Positions 24,901 to 38,373 of a stretch of DNA of 64,000 bases are shown here, in pieces. This stretch comes from Parapristionchus giblindavisi. Taxonomy: Eukaryota > Nematoda > Chromadorea > Rhabditida > Diplogasteridae. Location: assembly GCA_943737045.1 (NCBI GenBank), contig CALSFV010000401.1, positions 124,001 through 188,000 on the forward strand. The letters run 5' to 3'. The notes below the pieces were generated by a model, which saw only the letters and a list, made by a program, of their open reading frames with translations, did no database searches and was not told the origin of the DNA. The translations under genes and the position numbers were made by a program. Each line of letters opens with the position of its first letter. The stretch's first letter is position 1.

Positions 24901-26640
24901 TTGCATGGACATACGCGGATGTCTTCATCACAAAAGAAATTTGAGACAATTCCTTATAATTTAGCACTAGAAATTTTACGAAAATTACGTTTTACGAAAA
25001 AATTTTTACGCATCCCTGGTATATCTATTATCTCTTCGTCCACCCGTTCAGTGCCATGCATACCGTAGGGGGGGGGGGCGTTTCGGCAACGGATTATAAA
25101 TCGGTTGGGAGATGGCCTATGGAAATAAAAGTTGTATCATTGTTATCAGTAGGAGTGTACGGTATTGTGCTACCGTAACCGTCAGGAATCGCGAACTGAT
25201 TTTTTCAGTCGACCCATGAGTCGTTTTTTTTCTGATTTATTTGTCGTTCATGGTTGAAAATTGCCGGAGTCGAAAAATTCATGACGGCCCGAGACCAAAT
25301 ACTAGTTGCCATTATATCAGTAGTGAGCCAACTTTTGTCTTTCTGGATACCGTAACCCGAACTACCGTAATTGCACATGGGTTTTCCGTGAATTGCGCTA
25401 TAATATTATAGGGTACCGTAGCTAGATTACGGTAGTTCGGGTTACGGTATCCAGAAAGATAAAAGTTGGCTCACTATTGATATAATGGCAATTGGTATTT
25501 GGTTTCGGAGCGTCATGAATTTTTCGACTTCTGCCATTTTCAACTATGAACCCCATGGGTCATGGGTCAACTGAATAAAACCAGTTCGCGATTCCTGACG
25601 GTTACGGTAGAACAATATCGTACACACCTACTGATAACAATGATACAACTTTTAATTCCATAGGTCATCTCCATTCCGATTTATGATCCGTTGCCGAAAC
25701 GGGCGCCCCCCTAGCGTAGTGGTAGGTGCTCTCTTCCTAGTCGCGTCCGTGCAGGTTCAATTCCTCACCCAACCACAAAATTTTGTTCATTATTTCTTAA
25801 TGTTATATCTGTGGTGCAGTTATCGCGTTGGGGAACACTGACGGGAATTGCACCACTGAAAAGTAGAGGGGTAACTGTCCCTTTAAATGGATGATAATAT
25901 GTCTATGATGTGATGTATATCGTAATGTATATATTATAGGCTGATCGTTCTCTTCATGATGCTCTTTGTGTTCTTATGACTCATGTCAAAGAGAGTAAAA
26001 CAGTAGCTGGAGCTGGAGCTGCTGAGATTCTTATGAGTAATGCTGTATTGAATGGAGCACAAAAGGTATTCCCCCCCCCCCCCCCCATTCATCCCCCGTC
26101 CGTCCATCTATCTATTCGTTATAGGTAGCTGGTAAGGAAGCTCTAGCTGTTCAAGCATTTGGTCAAGCTCTATCTGCTCTTCCTTGTATCATATCTGATA
26201 ATGCTGGATTAGATGGAGTTGAATTAGTTACCCGTCTAAGAGCTGAACATGCTAATGGACATCATAATATGGGAATCAGTTAGTTTATCTATATCATTCA
26301 TTTTATTCATATTAGAGTTAGGATATTGGCAAAACTATGAAGTTGATTGTAACTGTTCTGTACAAGTAGTGTTATCGTGATATTGTGTAGATGATCTCAA
26401 TTATGAAGTAGTCATACTTGTATGAAGTGTTGATGGTATGGGAGATAATAAATGTTTTTTTTTTCAGATGTTGAGAAGGGAATAATATCAGATGTGGTTG
26501 AATTAGGGATCATAGAATCACTTCAAGTAAAGATGTGTATGGTATCATCTGCAGCTGAAGCAGCTGAACAAATAATTCGTGTTGATGATATCATTAAATG
26601 TGCACCTAGAGCACGTGCTCCTGATAATAGACCATGCTAA
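21926..26640 (+). CDS. CCT2: T-complex protein 1 subunit beta (CCT2)
   Basis: Thirteen phase-consistent exons (21926-22054, 22303-22417, 22519-22708, 23031-23148, 23272-23347, 23437-23531, 23578-23667, 23932-24079, 24128-24247, 24326-24378, 25940-26065, 26125-26278, 26468-26640) total 1587 nt, 528 residues, matching the ~535-residue family. The product is one subunit of the cytosolic TRiC/CCT chaperonin that folds actin and tubulin. Group II chaperonin motifs are intact: [30 protein letters not shown], the nucleotide motif [15 protein letters not shown], and [15 protein letters not shown]. Beta-type features are [10 protein letters not shown] and the C-terminal [12 protein letters not shown]. 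Introns 3 and 10 are enlarged by transposable elements (22780-22972 and 24407-25882); the others are short. Confidence 0.96.
22780..22972 (-). mobile_element. CATAGGTCGAA-family hAT-like MITE, copy 1
   Basis: It begins CATAGGTCGAA and ends TTCGACCTATT, flanked by perfect GTTGGGGT duplications (22772-22779 and 22973-22980). The interior repeats a ~40-bp unit containing gcggtcaggtttttcgattt. It lies in CCT2 intron 3. Orientation is opposite to copies 2 and 4. Confidence 0.92.
24664..25018. mobile_element. hAT-like MITE with CAGGGATG ends
   Basis: It starts CAGGGATGTGCATTTTACG and its inverted right end is CAGGGATGCGTAAAAATTT. The flanks are GCATATCT (24656-24663) and GTATATCT (25019-25026), matching at 7 of 8 bases. 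The sub-terminal sequence is rich in ttttacga repeats. CAGGG tips with an 8-bp duplication fit hAT. It is nested in the TTAA element. Confidence 0.75.
25070..25700. repeat. ~630-bp imperfect palindrome (fold-back)
   Basis: The left arm (cgtttcggcaacggat, then ttgtatcattgttatcagtagg, then accgtcaggaatcgcgaac) is repeated inverted in the right arm, which ends near 25700. The centre is near 25385, between two accgtaa/ttacggt-rich segments. Arms of about 300 bp are roughly 85-90% similar by eye. It could form a long hairpin in the CCT2 pre-mRNA. Confidence 0.85.
25705..25790 (+). repeat. tRNA-derived sequence with A- and B-box
   Basis: A perfect A-box (TAGCGTAGTGG) is followed at tRNA-like spacing by GGTTCAATTCC (one mismatch to the B-box) and then acccaaccaca. 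Cloverleaf stems are incomplete, so a tRNA pseudogene or SINE head is more likely than an active tRNA. It abuts the right arm of the palindrome. Confidence 0.5.
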
Positions 26641-27125
26641 TCTATCTATCTTATGTCTCATTTTATTGTTTATATTCTTGCTCGTAATATGTAATCCGCG
26701 TGCTTTTGTCAATCTCTCTAATCAATCGATACTTTATACTCGTATACAGTAACCCTGCTATATTCCCTCAATCTCCCTCTATTCGTATCTCTGATAATGT
26801 CTCAATTGATACTATAGCTTTGACTGTTCAATTTGTTGAGTTTGTATGTTGCGAGTGTTGTCTTATTTTTCTTTGTCTGAAGTGTTGTCTCTATTATCGA
26901 TCCATTCATCTCTTCCATTCTATAATAAGAAAGAAGAAGTGATTGTTTATCGTTTCTTTCATTTGATCTTTAATCTGCTTGTTGACCTCTTTTGTTTTGT
27001 CGCATAAATAAGTTGCACTACTATGATTCAATGGATTTTATCAGATTGGATTGTTCAAATTCGGAGCGATAAGCTTATCGATATGAATAGAGAATAGAAG
27101 TTAATAGATAGTATAATGAATGTAT
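26641..27125. other. spacer between convergent CCT2 and GILT genes
   Basis: This stretch between two converging stop codons should hold the 3' untranslated regions and poly(A) signals of both genes. No additional exon is seen. Confidence 0.6.
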
Positions 27126-28678
27126 TTACAATTGACACATTCGGTCCTTCTTGTATTTGATAGCATTCACTTTCTCCACCTCAATTGATGATTATAGTTT
27201 ATGGTATGAATATATTATAGATGAACATACTTGACAATAGGGGATAGTATTATCTCCTGACCACCATGCACAAATGAGAGAAGGAATATCATCAAGGAGG
27301 AATTGGGCATCTACAAGTATGTATGCATTACTATTTTATATTTATGTTATTCTGATTAGTGGTATGAATTCTTCCTTGTTTTACTCACATGCCGTACCCT
27401 TTCTCACTCTATTTGATAGTTTCATGAATAATATTCCATATAGAAAGGATAACATTACAAAGAGATATAAAGGAAAGTATAACTAACCAGCAATAGAAGC
27501 ATTATTGAATAGTACCCAAGGTACATGATCATGTTTATCAGGGAATACATTATCAGTTCTATGAGCTGCTTCCTCTTGTAGACGGGCAGATTCATGAGTA
27601 ACCAAACATGATCTACACATATTGATTAGATTGATCAAATATAATAATTGATACTAACTGAATCATAGTCTGAATATCCATTCCTATATCAAGTGTTTGG
27701 AAACATTTCTCCATTGCTTTATCAAAATCAACCTTTACCTGAATAGTACATTTTTTTTCTTTTTCTTTGGTTTTATGGTTGAGTACTGTATATTGATAGC
27801 TAACTAACCTTAAGTTGTGCTTCAATACAGTGAATAGCAGGCACATGTTTCATTTGTTCAGGAAGGGCAGAAATAAGACATGACTCGAATTTATTAATAG
27901 AACATTCATCTTCTCCATGTTGACATATGATAGTACCATTCTAGATATATAATATGGATATTGTATATGATATTGAATGTATGCATAGATGGGCACGTTG
28001 GGGGAAAGGCTGTGCGCAAACGGGAGAATTGAAAGGCAAGGCTATGCGCATGGTCATTTTTTGGCAGATTTAACTGAAAATTTTCCAATTTCTGTGAGGC
28101 AAAGCTATGCGCAAAGCCCCGCAAGGGAAGGCAAGGCTGTTTGCAAAAAGAATTCGTTTTCACGCGCCCACCTATGAATGTATGATACCTCATACAGTTT
28201 GGCATTTCCATAGGGGACTAATTCAATCTTTACGAATTCAGGACCAAAGTTCTTGAGAACTCTAGGATAGAGCTAGAATGAATCGTGTAGATGTTTATTA
28301 TGATAAGTATGATTGATACTTGTTCAGTGATAAACTTCTGACATCCAGGACATAGAGATTCATATAGAAGAGTGATTAGAATTGGTTGATTGCGAGTATT
28401 TTGTTTGTATCTTCAAAGGAATGATAAATAGAATAGATAAATGAAGAAGATATGAAGTCTTACTTATTGCATTGATCAAGGAATCCACATTGTTTAGCAA
28501 GAATTGAAGAAGTACACCAAAGGGATGGAGGAAGAGTTGAACATATATCATTAGATGATGATGGCGATGATAATGATGATGAATGACGAGAATTGAAGTA
28601 TTCTTTGATCTTATCTTTGATCTCATCTGATTCACATTGAATAATCAATATTATAAATAGAAGAAGAAGAACTCTCAT
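27126..28678 (-). CDS. GILT-type lysosomal thiol reductase
   Basis: Eight phase-consistent exons (28678-28464, 28410-28320, 28272-28189, 27940-27809, 27738-27659, 27612-27488, 27310-27231, 27179-27126) encode 286 residues. Family members reduce disulfides in endolysosomes. The sequence has a signal peptide (MRVLLLLFIILIIQC), the thioredoxin-like active site ESLCPGCQKF (CXXC), PYGNAK, and the signature CQHGEDECSINKFESC, matching CQHGX2ECX2NX4C. It also has the HVPWVLFNNAS motif near the end of the domain. An N-terminal Ser-rich segment precedes the catalytic part. A hAT-like MITE occupies the third intron. Recognition of the family is secure; orthology to a particular paralogue is not. Confidence 0.92.
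27984..28176. mobile_element. hAT-like MITE with CATAGRTGGGCRCG ends
   Basis: The left end is CATAGATGGGCACG and the inverted right end CATAGGTGGGCGCG. Perfect AATGTATG duplications flank it (27976-27983 and 28177-28184). The interior repeats ggcaaggctatgcgca-like units. It shares the CATAG tip with the CATAGGTCGAA family but is otherwise different. It sits in a GILT intron. Confidence 0.85.
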
Positions 28679-29223
28679 CGTTGTCAATGGAGAACACAAT
28701 GAATGGATAAGAGTCCTCCTCTATCTCTATCACTCTTATCATCCATCCTCAGGTCATCTCTCATTCTATTTCTTCTTCTTCTTCTTCTATCCTCTTCATC
28801 TGGACAGTTGTTGATGGGTTCTTTCTCTCTAATCATCTCTCACACTCTGATCATTTAATCTATACATTCATTCATTGCAACTATTATACAATTGAATATC
28901 TTTATCTAATATGAGCACTTGTAAGAGGATGGGAGAGGGAGAAGGAGGAGTTAATGTCTTCACGAATTACAGATCTAAACATAATGAACAAGTAGAATTG
29001 AAATATTGAAAGAACGAATTTAATAGATTAGTTTAAATTATGATTGAATAGATATAGTTTACTATATACAAATAGATATGTTTAACTTAGGTATCAGTGT
29101 AAAAAGGTGAATTGAGCATGTGATGAGTGGAAATGAACCAGACAAGATGATAAAGGGGATGATGGAGAAAAGATACTTCTCTTATTGGCGAGATATGGAA
29201 ATGGTCAATGAATAGATAGATTA
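28679..29223. other. spacer upstream of GILT and downstream of the phosphatase
   Basis: It should hold the GILT promoter and the 3' end of the phosphatase gene, both on the minus strand. A short ttcttcttcttcttct run lies near 28770. No further coding sequence is seen. Confidence 0.5.
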
Positions 29224-31716
29224 CTAATAATGATATGTTGTTTGTTGTTGAGGTGGACTAATTGTACGATGGAAACTCTCTGTTGTAGTTGTCACTTCGT
29301 ACGTACGGTCCTGATACGAATAAGGATTACGGTAGATAAGAATGATATGAAAAGAGGACTAACCTGATTCCTTCGTTGACGTGGAACTGTTCCATTTGGA
29401 GGAGGTTGAGGCATATCTTCTTCATATACACTTAAATCATTCTAGTAGGTTTAACTGTATATGAAAAATCATTTTATTCTTTTGAAATTCAAAAGTTGGT
29501 TTTGACACACTACTGAATATAAATGTCTATGATCATTTAAGCTTATTAATTACGAGGAATAAATATTTGGAGTAAGGTATCTGAAGAGGTAGATATTGAT
29601 GGATATAACATACACATATTCTTCCTTAACAGAAGGAGCATTGACTCGAGGTAAACGGAACCATGAGAAGAATGGAGATACTCTTTCTTCTACTTGAGTC
29701 ATTGGAGGTGGAAGAGGAGTCTTTTGTACTACTACATGATACACTTCTTGGAAACATAGAACACAATAACACTGAAAAGATTAGTGAATTAATTGCTGAT
29801 ATACGAATAAAGAGTATGGATGGACTTACAAGGAATAGTGCAATAGCAAATCCAATCAACCATCCAACCCATATATCTCTCCAATGATTCTTGTATCCAT
29901 TAATACGAGAGAATGCATCTACTAGAGCAAGTCCAAGGAATCCAAAGATAAGGAATGGACGAAGAAGAGGTGCACCACGAAGATTAATCATGTAGTAGAT
30001 GTAACACTAAGAATGAATCAACTTGTGTGTATGGATGGTACGATTGATATGGAGACTTACTGATGCGAAACAAGCTGAATATGATGAGAATGCAGCATGA
30101 AGTGATGGGAAGGTCAACCATGCATATCGTAGTTCATCAGCATTACGATAGTTACAAGCAAGTTGAGGAGATGGAGATGGTGAATGTTCAAGTGGAGCTG
30201 TACATGCACTGAAGATAATAATAATGATGTATTGATTTTAACTGATTGTCATGACTTATTTTCTGCTCTTCTCTTCTGATTTGATTAAATTCATATGTAA
30301 TATACCTGATAGATACGTTACAAAGAGATAGAAAGTATGGTCTTTGATATCCTGTCATCAATTTGATTGTATCCACGAATATTTGGACGATAAGTGCACC
30401 GAATATGAATACAGCTGAATGAATGATCATGATCACATTGATTACTGTATGATTATGGACATACGTCGAAAAGTATGTTACTAAGTACCAAGCCTGACCG
30501 GATTTTGAGCCAAAATTTCACAAAAAATCGAAAAAACGTCACCGGATTTTAAGCCAAAATTTCACAAAAATCGAAAACCCTGACCGGATTTTGAAAACCG
30601 ATGACCTAGCTATTCGACCTATGATTATGGATGAATTTACTAACAGACAAATCGGAATAATCGACGAGTGAAGAGATGTACTTTACATTCACTACATGTT
30701 GCTAGTACTGTCTTCCTTGGTTTAGTTGAGAAGAGCCAGAACATAATCTCTCCTATGAGAATCTGCAATTAGAATGGGATATAGATATAAATGTATAGAG
30801 GTGATTTGATTGTTTTCTCTACTCTTCAATGTTTACTTGTCTTTGTGAATGAGTAATAGTTGGTATAGGACATGAGTAGATGAAGATGGAGGTGGAGAAG
30901 GTAGAAGAAGGGATTAACATTCAACATAGGAGTGGCCGGTTTCCATGAAGGATGTTTGGATAAAGTGTTAGACTCTCTTCTATCATCTTGTCCTCTATCT
31001 CTCACTCCTCCACTTCCACTCACTATCCTTTTTGTATGGGTGCCGATGGGATCTCTCTCCCTCCACATTTATTCTAACAGAAAACGGATAATGATTTGTA
31101 TCCATAATATCTCATCTTAGTCGAAATTCGCTGTAGAGCGCCTAGCTCTATTTTTTTGCTGCCTATGTAGTAAAACGAATTAGCAGAAAAATCAATGCAG
31201 ATCGTCTACCAAGTGAATTTTTTCAATGAGTACTCAAAAAGTGCAATTGTGATGTGCAATTTTAATTAGTGTTTAAAAATGTACTTAAATGTCCTTAAAA
31301 TGTATTAAAGAATAAACTGACAACTAATGGAGGAAGACAGAATCCAAGAACGTATAGAAGGTCATATGAGACGTATACATTGAAGTCTTCTGGACGGAAG
31401 TTTGGTTTATATAGAAGAACATCTCTACAGTAGAATACTCGAGCATGATATGGGAAGACTGTTGTAAATCTGAATGAGGAAGTGTCAATCAGAGGAAATT
31501 ATATGTGTATGAGATATGGAAGTATAGGGAAGAATGGACTAACCGTAGATAGTACCATAGAGCCCATAGACAAGCAAGACCTATGATATGAAGGAAGAAG
31601 GTTGGTATTAGAAAGAAATTGATATTCTGATATTTGGGATGTGGAGGTGGAGCTAATGATCCATATTGAGATGCTGAGAAGACCTCTGAATGTGCCCGTG
31701 AGGGCGGAACTGACAT
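29224..31716 (-). CDS. phospholipid phosphatase (PAP2/LPP family)
   Basis: Exon 1 starts at 31716 (MSVPPSRAHSEVFSASQYGS) and the last exon ends at 29224 (SPPQQQTTYHY). The product is a multi-pass membrane phosphatase that dephosphorylates lipid phosphates such as phosphatidate or LPA. All three catalytic motifs are present: KLMTGYQRP (KX6RP), TFPSLHAAFS (PSGH motif, with Leu for Gly) and SRINGYKNHWRD (SR...H...D). Hydrophobic helices include FFLIPTFFLHIIGLACLW, FIFGALIVQIF and IWVGWLIGFAIALFLV. A Cys-rich cytosolic-looking segment (CSECKVHLFTRRL) precedes the catalytic half. A MITE lies in one intron (30460-30623). The extended Ser/Thr-rich tail is not diagnostic. Confidence 0.85.
30460..30623 (+). 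mobile_element. CATAGGTCGAA-family hAT-like MITE, copy 2
   Basis: It begins CATACGTCGAA, ends TTCGACCTATG and is flanked by perfect ATTATGGA (30452-30459 and 30624-30631). It is the shortest copy, with fewer internal cctgaccggattttgagcc units. It lies in an intron of the phosphatase gene. Confidence 0.92.
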
Positions 31717-33230
31717 GAGGATATGATCAGTTGATAAATGAGATGATTAGATGATAATGAGATTATCTGAATGAATGAATGAATTATTGATTGATTAGTT
31801 GATGGAGTTAAAGAGCGCACTATGACAGTCGAGGGAAAGGGGAAGGGTGAGCAGGCTGAGCTATCTGTAGGATAGAGAGGTGCCCTGAAGGGAGAGGAGA
31901 CAAGAGATAGAGTGGAGAGAAGAAGAAGAAGCAAACAATGGCCACTCGAATAGTCATTCTAAGTTACTATATCTCTTTACCTAATCACTATTGGACATAT
32001 TTACTCATCAACCCTACTATCGTTCTTAATGTAGACCAGAAACAAAGGACCGAGATGCATTGAATACAAACGATAAACACGCATATAGTTTGATATACAT
32101 TAAATGTAGTAGACATGAGGTTATAGAACGGAAGATAATTAATTTATGAAGTAGTAATTGGATGAAGTAGTATTACTGTAGAATAGATAGAAATGGGATG
32201 TGTGCTATGACATATCTTGATCTGTTTATGTATGTAAACATTAGGATGAAATGACGAAGATGAGGAAGTGATCCATGTTTAATGGATCTATCAATTTACA
32301 TCGAGAAACGTATACCTAATAAGATGAGTCTAATAGTATGTAGTTGAATTATATTCATAATACATAATGGTAATGGTAGTATTAGTCAGAATACGGTAAT
32401 TAGGACAGACTTGCAGGTTTCAAAATACATAATATATGAATGAATGAAGAACATTTAGATGAATGAAATGAGTGATAATGAAATAGTAAGAATAACCAAA
32501 GGCATGATAGAGATAGGAAGGGGGAAGGGGAGGAGAAGTCTCAAGACAGAGACTATTCACTGTTTGTTCTATTCTTCTCATTCTCACTCTATCTCTTCAT
32601 CTCCTCATAGTCTATCATGATGTCCTCTTTCTATCTCTCAATCTTCTTAGCTTCTTTAACTCTCTTCATCTATTATACCGGAAGAGAAATCTCCCTCATG
32701 TCTCCACTCCTCAAGGCGTAAAAAGATGCGTCTTCGTGATGAAGAAGATGGAAAAGATGAGAGAGATTAACAAGACCATTTGAAGATTGTCTCATGTAGT
32801 CTTAAATGATCATATCATAACTCGTTTATCCATTTACAAATTATCTATGATCTATTTCTTTATGAATCTATAGAATGACATGAAACAGTTGATTTAAAGG
32901 GTTAGTGTGTGAAGTATAAGTATAGGAAGTAAAGGTGAATGAGATGGACATTGAGTGGACCTATTCATCTATTCTGAAGAGATAGAAAAGGTCTCATTTA
33001 GTAGTACGGCCAATGTCATTCTTCTTGCTTTTCCTTTAAAGGTACAATTATCATTGTATATGGAGTAGAAGAAGGAAGACTCCTCCTCCTTCTTTCATCC
33101 ATCTTCCATTTGTTCACTCTTGACTTGGTACTACTACTCAAGAGTATCCATTCCATTTATATCCATACATCTATCCTATACTATATTATACTATCGATAG
33201 TATAGATTAATCATCTGATATAGTGAAGGA
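31717..33230. other. intergenic between phosphatase and tubulin genes
   Basis: Mostly AT-rich sequence lies between divergent genes. A short frame near 32620 begins MMSSFYLSIFLASLTL, and an offset basic frame ends RRKKMRLRDEEDGK, but they are out of phase and no splice joins them convincingly. No supported gene is reported. Confidence 0.5.
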
Positions 33231-35245
<2,015 letters not shown>

Positions 35246-35810
35246 GAATGGAACTATACTATAGTAATAACAGTCTAATAGTAGTATTATATAAGGAATG
35301 GTCATTACCTTGTCTATCCATCTATCTCCTTCTACTTCTTCCTTCTCTATCTACTAGCAGCTGTCCCCTTTTATTTTCATTTGACAACCTCTGCATCATC
35401 ATCTCTTCCCTTTTGTCTCTCTATCTCTTTCCCTCTATCTATATATCTTCTCATCTTTATCTACTTCTTCAATTCATTCTCATTCTTTACCTCAATGACC
35501 ACTTCATATATCTAACATGACTTCCTTTCAACTATTTTCACCTTTTCATCATCTCCTCCCTCTTCTTCTCATCTCTTTCTCATATTATTCATTTCCTGGT
35601 CACGTATCGGTGAAATTCATTCATTTCAAATATTGTAAATGTGTTTAGATAAAATGATAAATTGTTAGATATTATAATGACACGATGTTATACTACACAA
35701 TATTCGATCACCCTCTATATTAAGTATCACTTTCAATTAACGATTCCGTGGAATAGACTCCATACTTATATTTTAAATTTAAAAGATAAATAAATAAAAA
35801 TGAATTTAAG
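35246..35810. other. spacer between tubulin and sarcoglycan genes
   Basis: Pyrimidine-rich then AT-rich sequence holds the tubulin 3' end and the sarcoglycan promoter. No exon is seen. Confidence 0.5.
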
Positions 35811-38286
35811 ATGAGTCGATATCCATTGTATGGAGTACAAGATGAACAAGTACCAGTATGGAGTAGAGGAGGATCAGTACTCGATTCACAAGTATCTATA
35901 CTTTATTCAGAATAAGAACTATTAATGAACTTGAACTAGTTCCTCAAATGAGTTACTATTACTTAGGTATATACTGAATTGATTGTAGGTAGGAATTGGA
36001 GGATATCATGGTCATCATGGTTCACCATCTAGTCCTCATCTACCATATGGATATCCTAGTGGTGGAGGACATACTACTATTGTTCATTCTACTACTAAAC
36101 CACAATCTGACGCTAGTATATATAAGTAAGTATGATCTATATCTTATCCATTCATTCATTCATTCATCTACAGAGTTGGTATCTATGGATGGCGTAAACG
36201 ATGTCTATACATGTTCATTCTTATACTAACTATATTTGTTGTTCTCAATATAGCTCTTACTCTATGGATAATGTCTGTTCTAGACTTTTCATCTGTGAGT
36301 ACTTTATATATGTATTATATATGAATAGAGTATATAGGGAATAGATGGATAGATAGATAGAAGCATCGATCATAGAATGAATAACGATGGATGAGGGTAT
36401 TCGATCTTTCCATCTCCCACCCATCTTCCTCCTCCCTCTCCCTCTCCATTCCCCTCCCTCTTCCTCCTCCCTCTCCCTCTCCATTCCCCTCCCTCTTCCT
36501 CCTCCCTCTCCCTCTCCATTCCCCTCCCTCTTCCTCCTCTCTCTCCCTCTTCCTCCTCCCTCTCCCTCTCCATTCCCCTCCCTCTTCCTCCTCCCTCTCC
36601 CTCTTCCTCCTCCCTCTCCCTCCCTCTCTAGTCATCTGAGCTTTGTAATATCTCTAGGTGCCATATCTACTCGATTCTCTAGTGAGACAAAGAGAAACAT
36701 TGAAGTAGCACATAAACAATCGATTGATAATGAATGAATTAAGGAAGGAATGGGTGCATTAAAGATGGATGAAGATGGATTAAGGATAAAAGGAAGAGCT
36801 CAATTTGATCTACCTGTTCATTTTTCACAATTATCTACTGATAGGGTACATTTCATTCTTATTTATCTTTATTACGAATTGATAATTGTATTATATTGTA
36901 TGATGTATAGGATGAAGCTCTCACAATCGATTCATATCGTGGAATTCATCTTCAATCACGTAATCTATCTGGTGATGTATCATCACGATTCTCATTAGGA
37001 CAAGTATGATCATTATAACTTTATCTATCATATATCTCCTTTGTCATCCTTGACTACTATTCATTCTTAATTATTGATCTGTAGATGACTAATTGTAGGA
37101 AGGACGTACAACAGCAGTGTGTGATAAGTTTGAAGTATTTGATAAAAGTAACAAACTTCTTTTCTTTGCTGATTCGAATGAAGTTGGATTGAAATTAGAG
37201 AATCTTCGCATTCTTGGTTAGTTATTCATTCACTTGATTTTGTTGGTAGGAATATCATATGTGTCATTTGCTCTATTTTGTTTATTTTGATGTTAATTCT
37301 AAGATTATCAACCATTGGCTAATGTTGAATGTATTCCTCCATAATCAGGAAGTATTAGCTCATTCTGAGTACTGTAGTCTGCAAATTTATTTTACTCATT
37401 TCTGTATACTACAGTAACCATACTTGTTACCCATTTTCTAGTCAAGCAGTATGATGCGTTGTTGTAATTAGTTTTTCTTTCTTCTGAAGTACACGAGATT
37501 AATTATTTGAAAATTTTTGTATCCCAAATGACATAATATGATATATTACAGATGAAGGTGGAAGTGTATTCGAAGGAGCTATTCAAACATCCCTTCTACG
37601 ACCTCAAGCTGACACTCCATTACGGTATCTATCATCTTATTCTTATTCTTTATTCCATCATAATATACGTAACAGGGAAATAGTGACATCAAAGGGATTG
37701 ATGGATGTCCGTCGCTAATGTAGCGATATCGGTGAGGGTTTTTGGGTACAGTGGCAGTTTGGCATCATCAGATATTATACCTCTTATATGTGTTGATATG
37801 TTGATTTTCATGATGAATCAATCATATTTATCGCTCATTACTATGTGTATGAGGATATTGGGAGTATGGCAGAACCGCACAAAAGCGCAACTCGCGAAAA
37901 CTTCGGCCAGAGTTATCCAATCATGGTCATTTTGGACTTATTGAGCTCCTTAGCCATAGGTCGAATAGCTATGTTATCGGTTTTCATAATCCGGTCAGGT
38001 TTTTCGATTTCGGCAAATTTGGCACAAAATCCGATCAGGTTTTTCGATTCTTGAGACATTTTGGCTCAAAATCCGGTCAGGTTTTTCGATTTTTCTGAAA
38101 TTTTGGCTCAAAAACCGGTCAGGCTTGGTACTTTGTAAAATACTTTTCGACATATGTCCTTAGCCTCATTATCAGGGCTATTACGCCATTATTTGGTCTT
38201 TGATCTCTGGCCGAAGTTATCGCGCGTTGCGCTTTTGTCATGCTCCCAGGATATAGAAGAGGAGTAGATGAATGAATGAATGAATG

Positions 38287-38373
<87 letters not shown>

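Larger units (their letters stand above)
24407..25882. mobile_element. 1.48-kb element with TTAA duplication, compound
   Basis: The ends read AGGGGGAGTAACCCTTT and, inverted, AGGGACAGTTACCCCTC, with TTAA on both flanks (24403-24406 and 25883-25886). TTAA targets are typical of piggyBac and Kolobok elements. The interior contains a nested hAT-like MITE (24664-25018), a long fold-back (25070-25700) and a tRNA-like segment. No transposase frame is visible. It fills most of CCT2 intron 10. Confidence 0.6.

Noticed and set aside
36257..36737. Ser/Pro- and Arg/Glu-rich frames of 67-116 residues
   Set aside because: They lie in the sarcoglycan intron over a CT minisatellite and end without splice-consistent partners.
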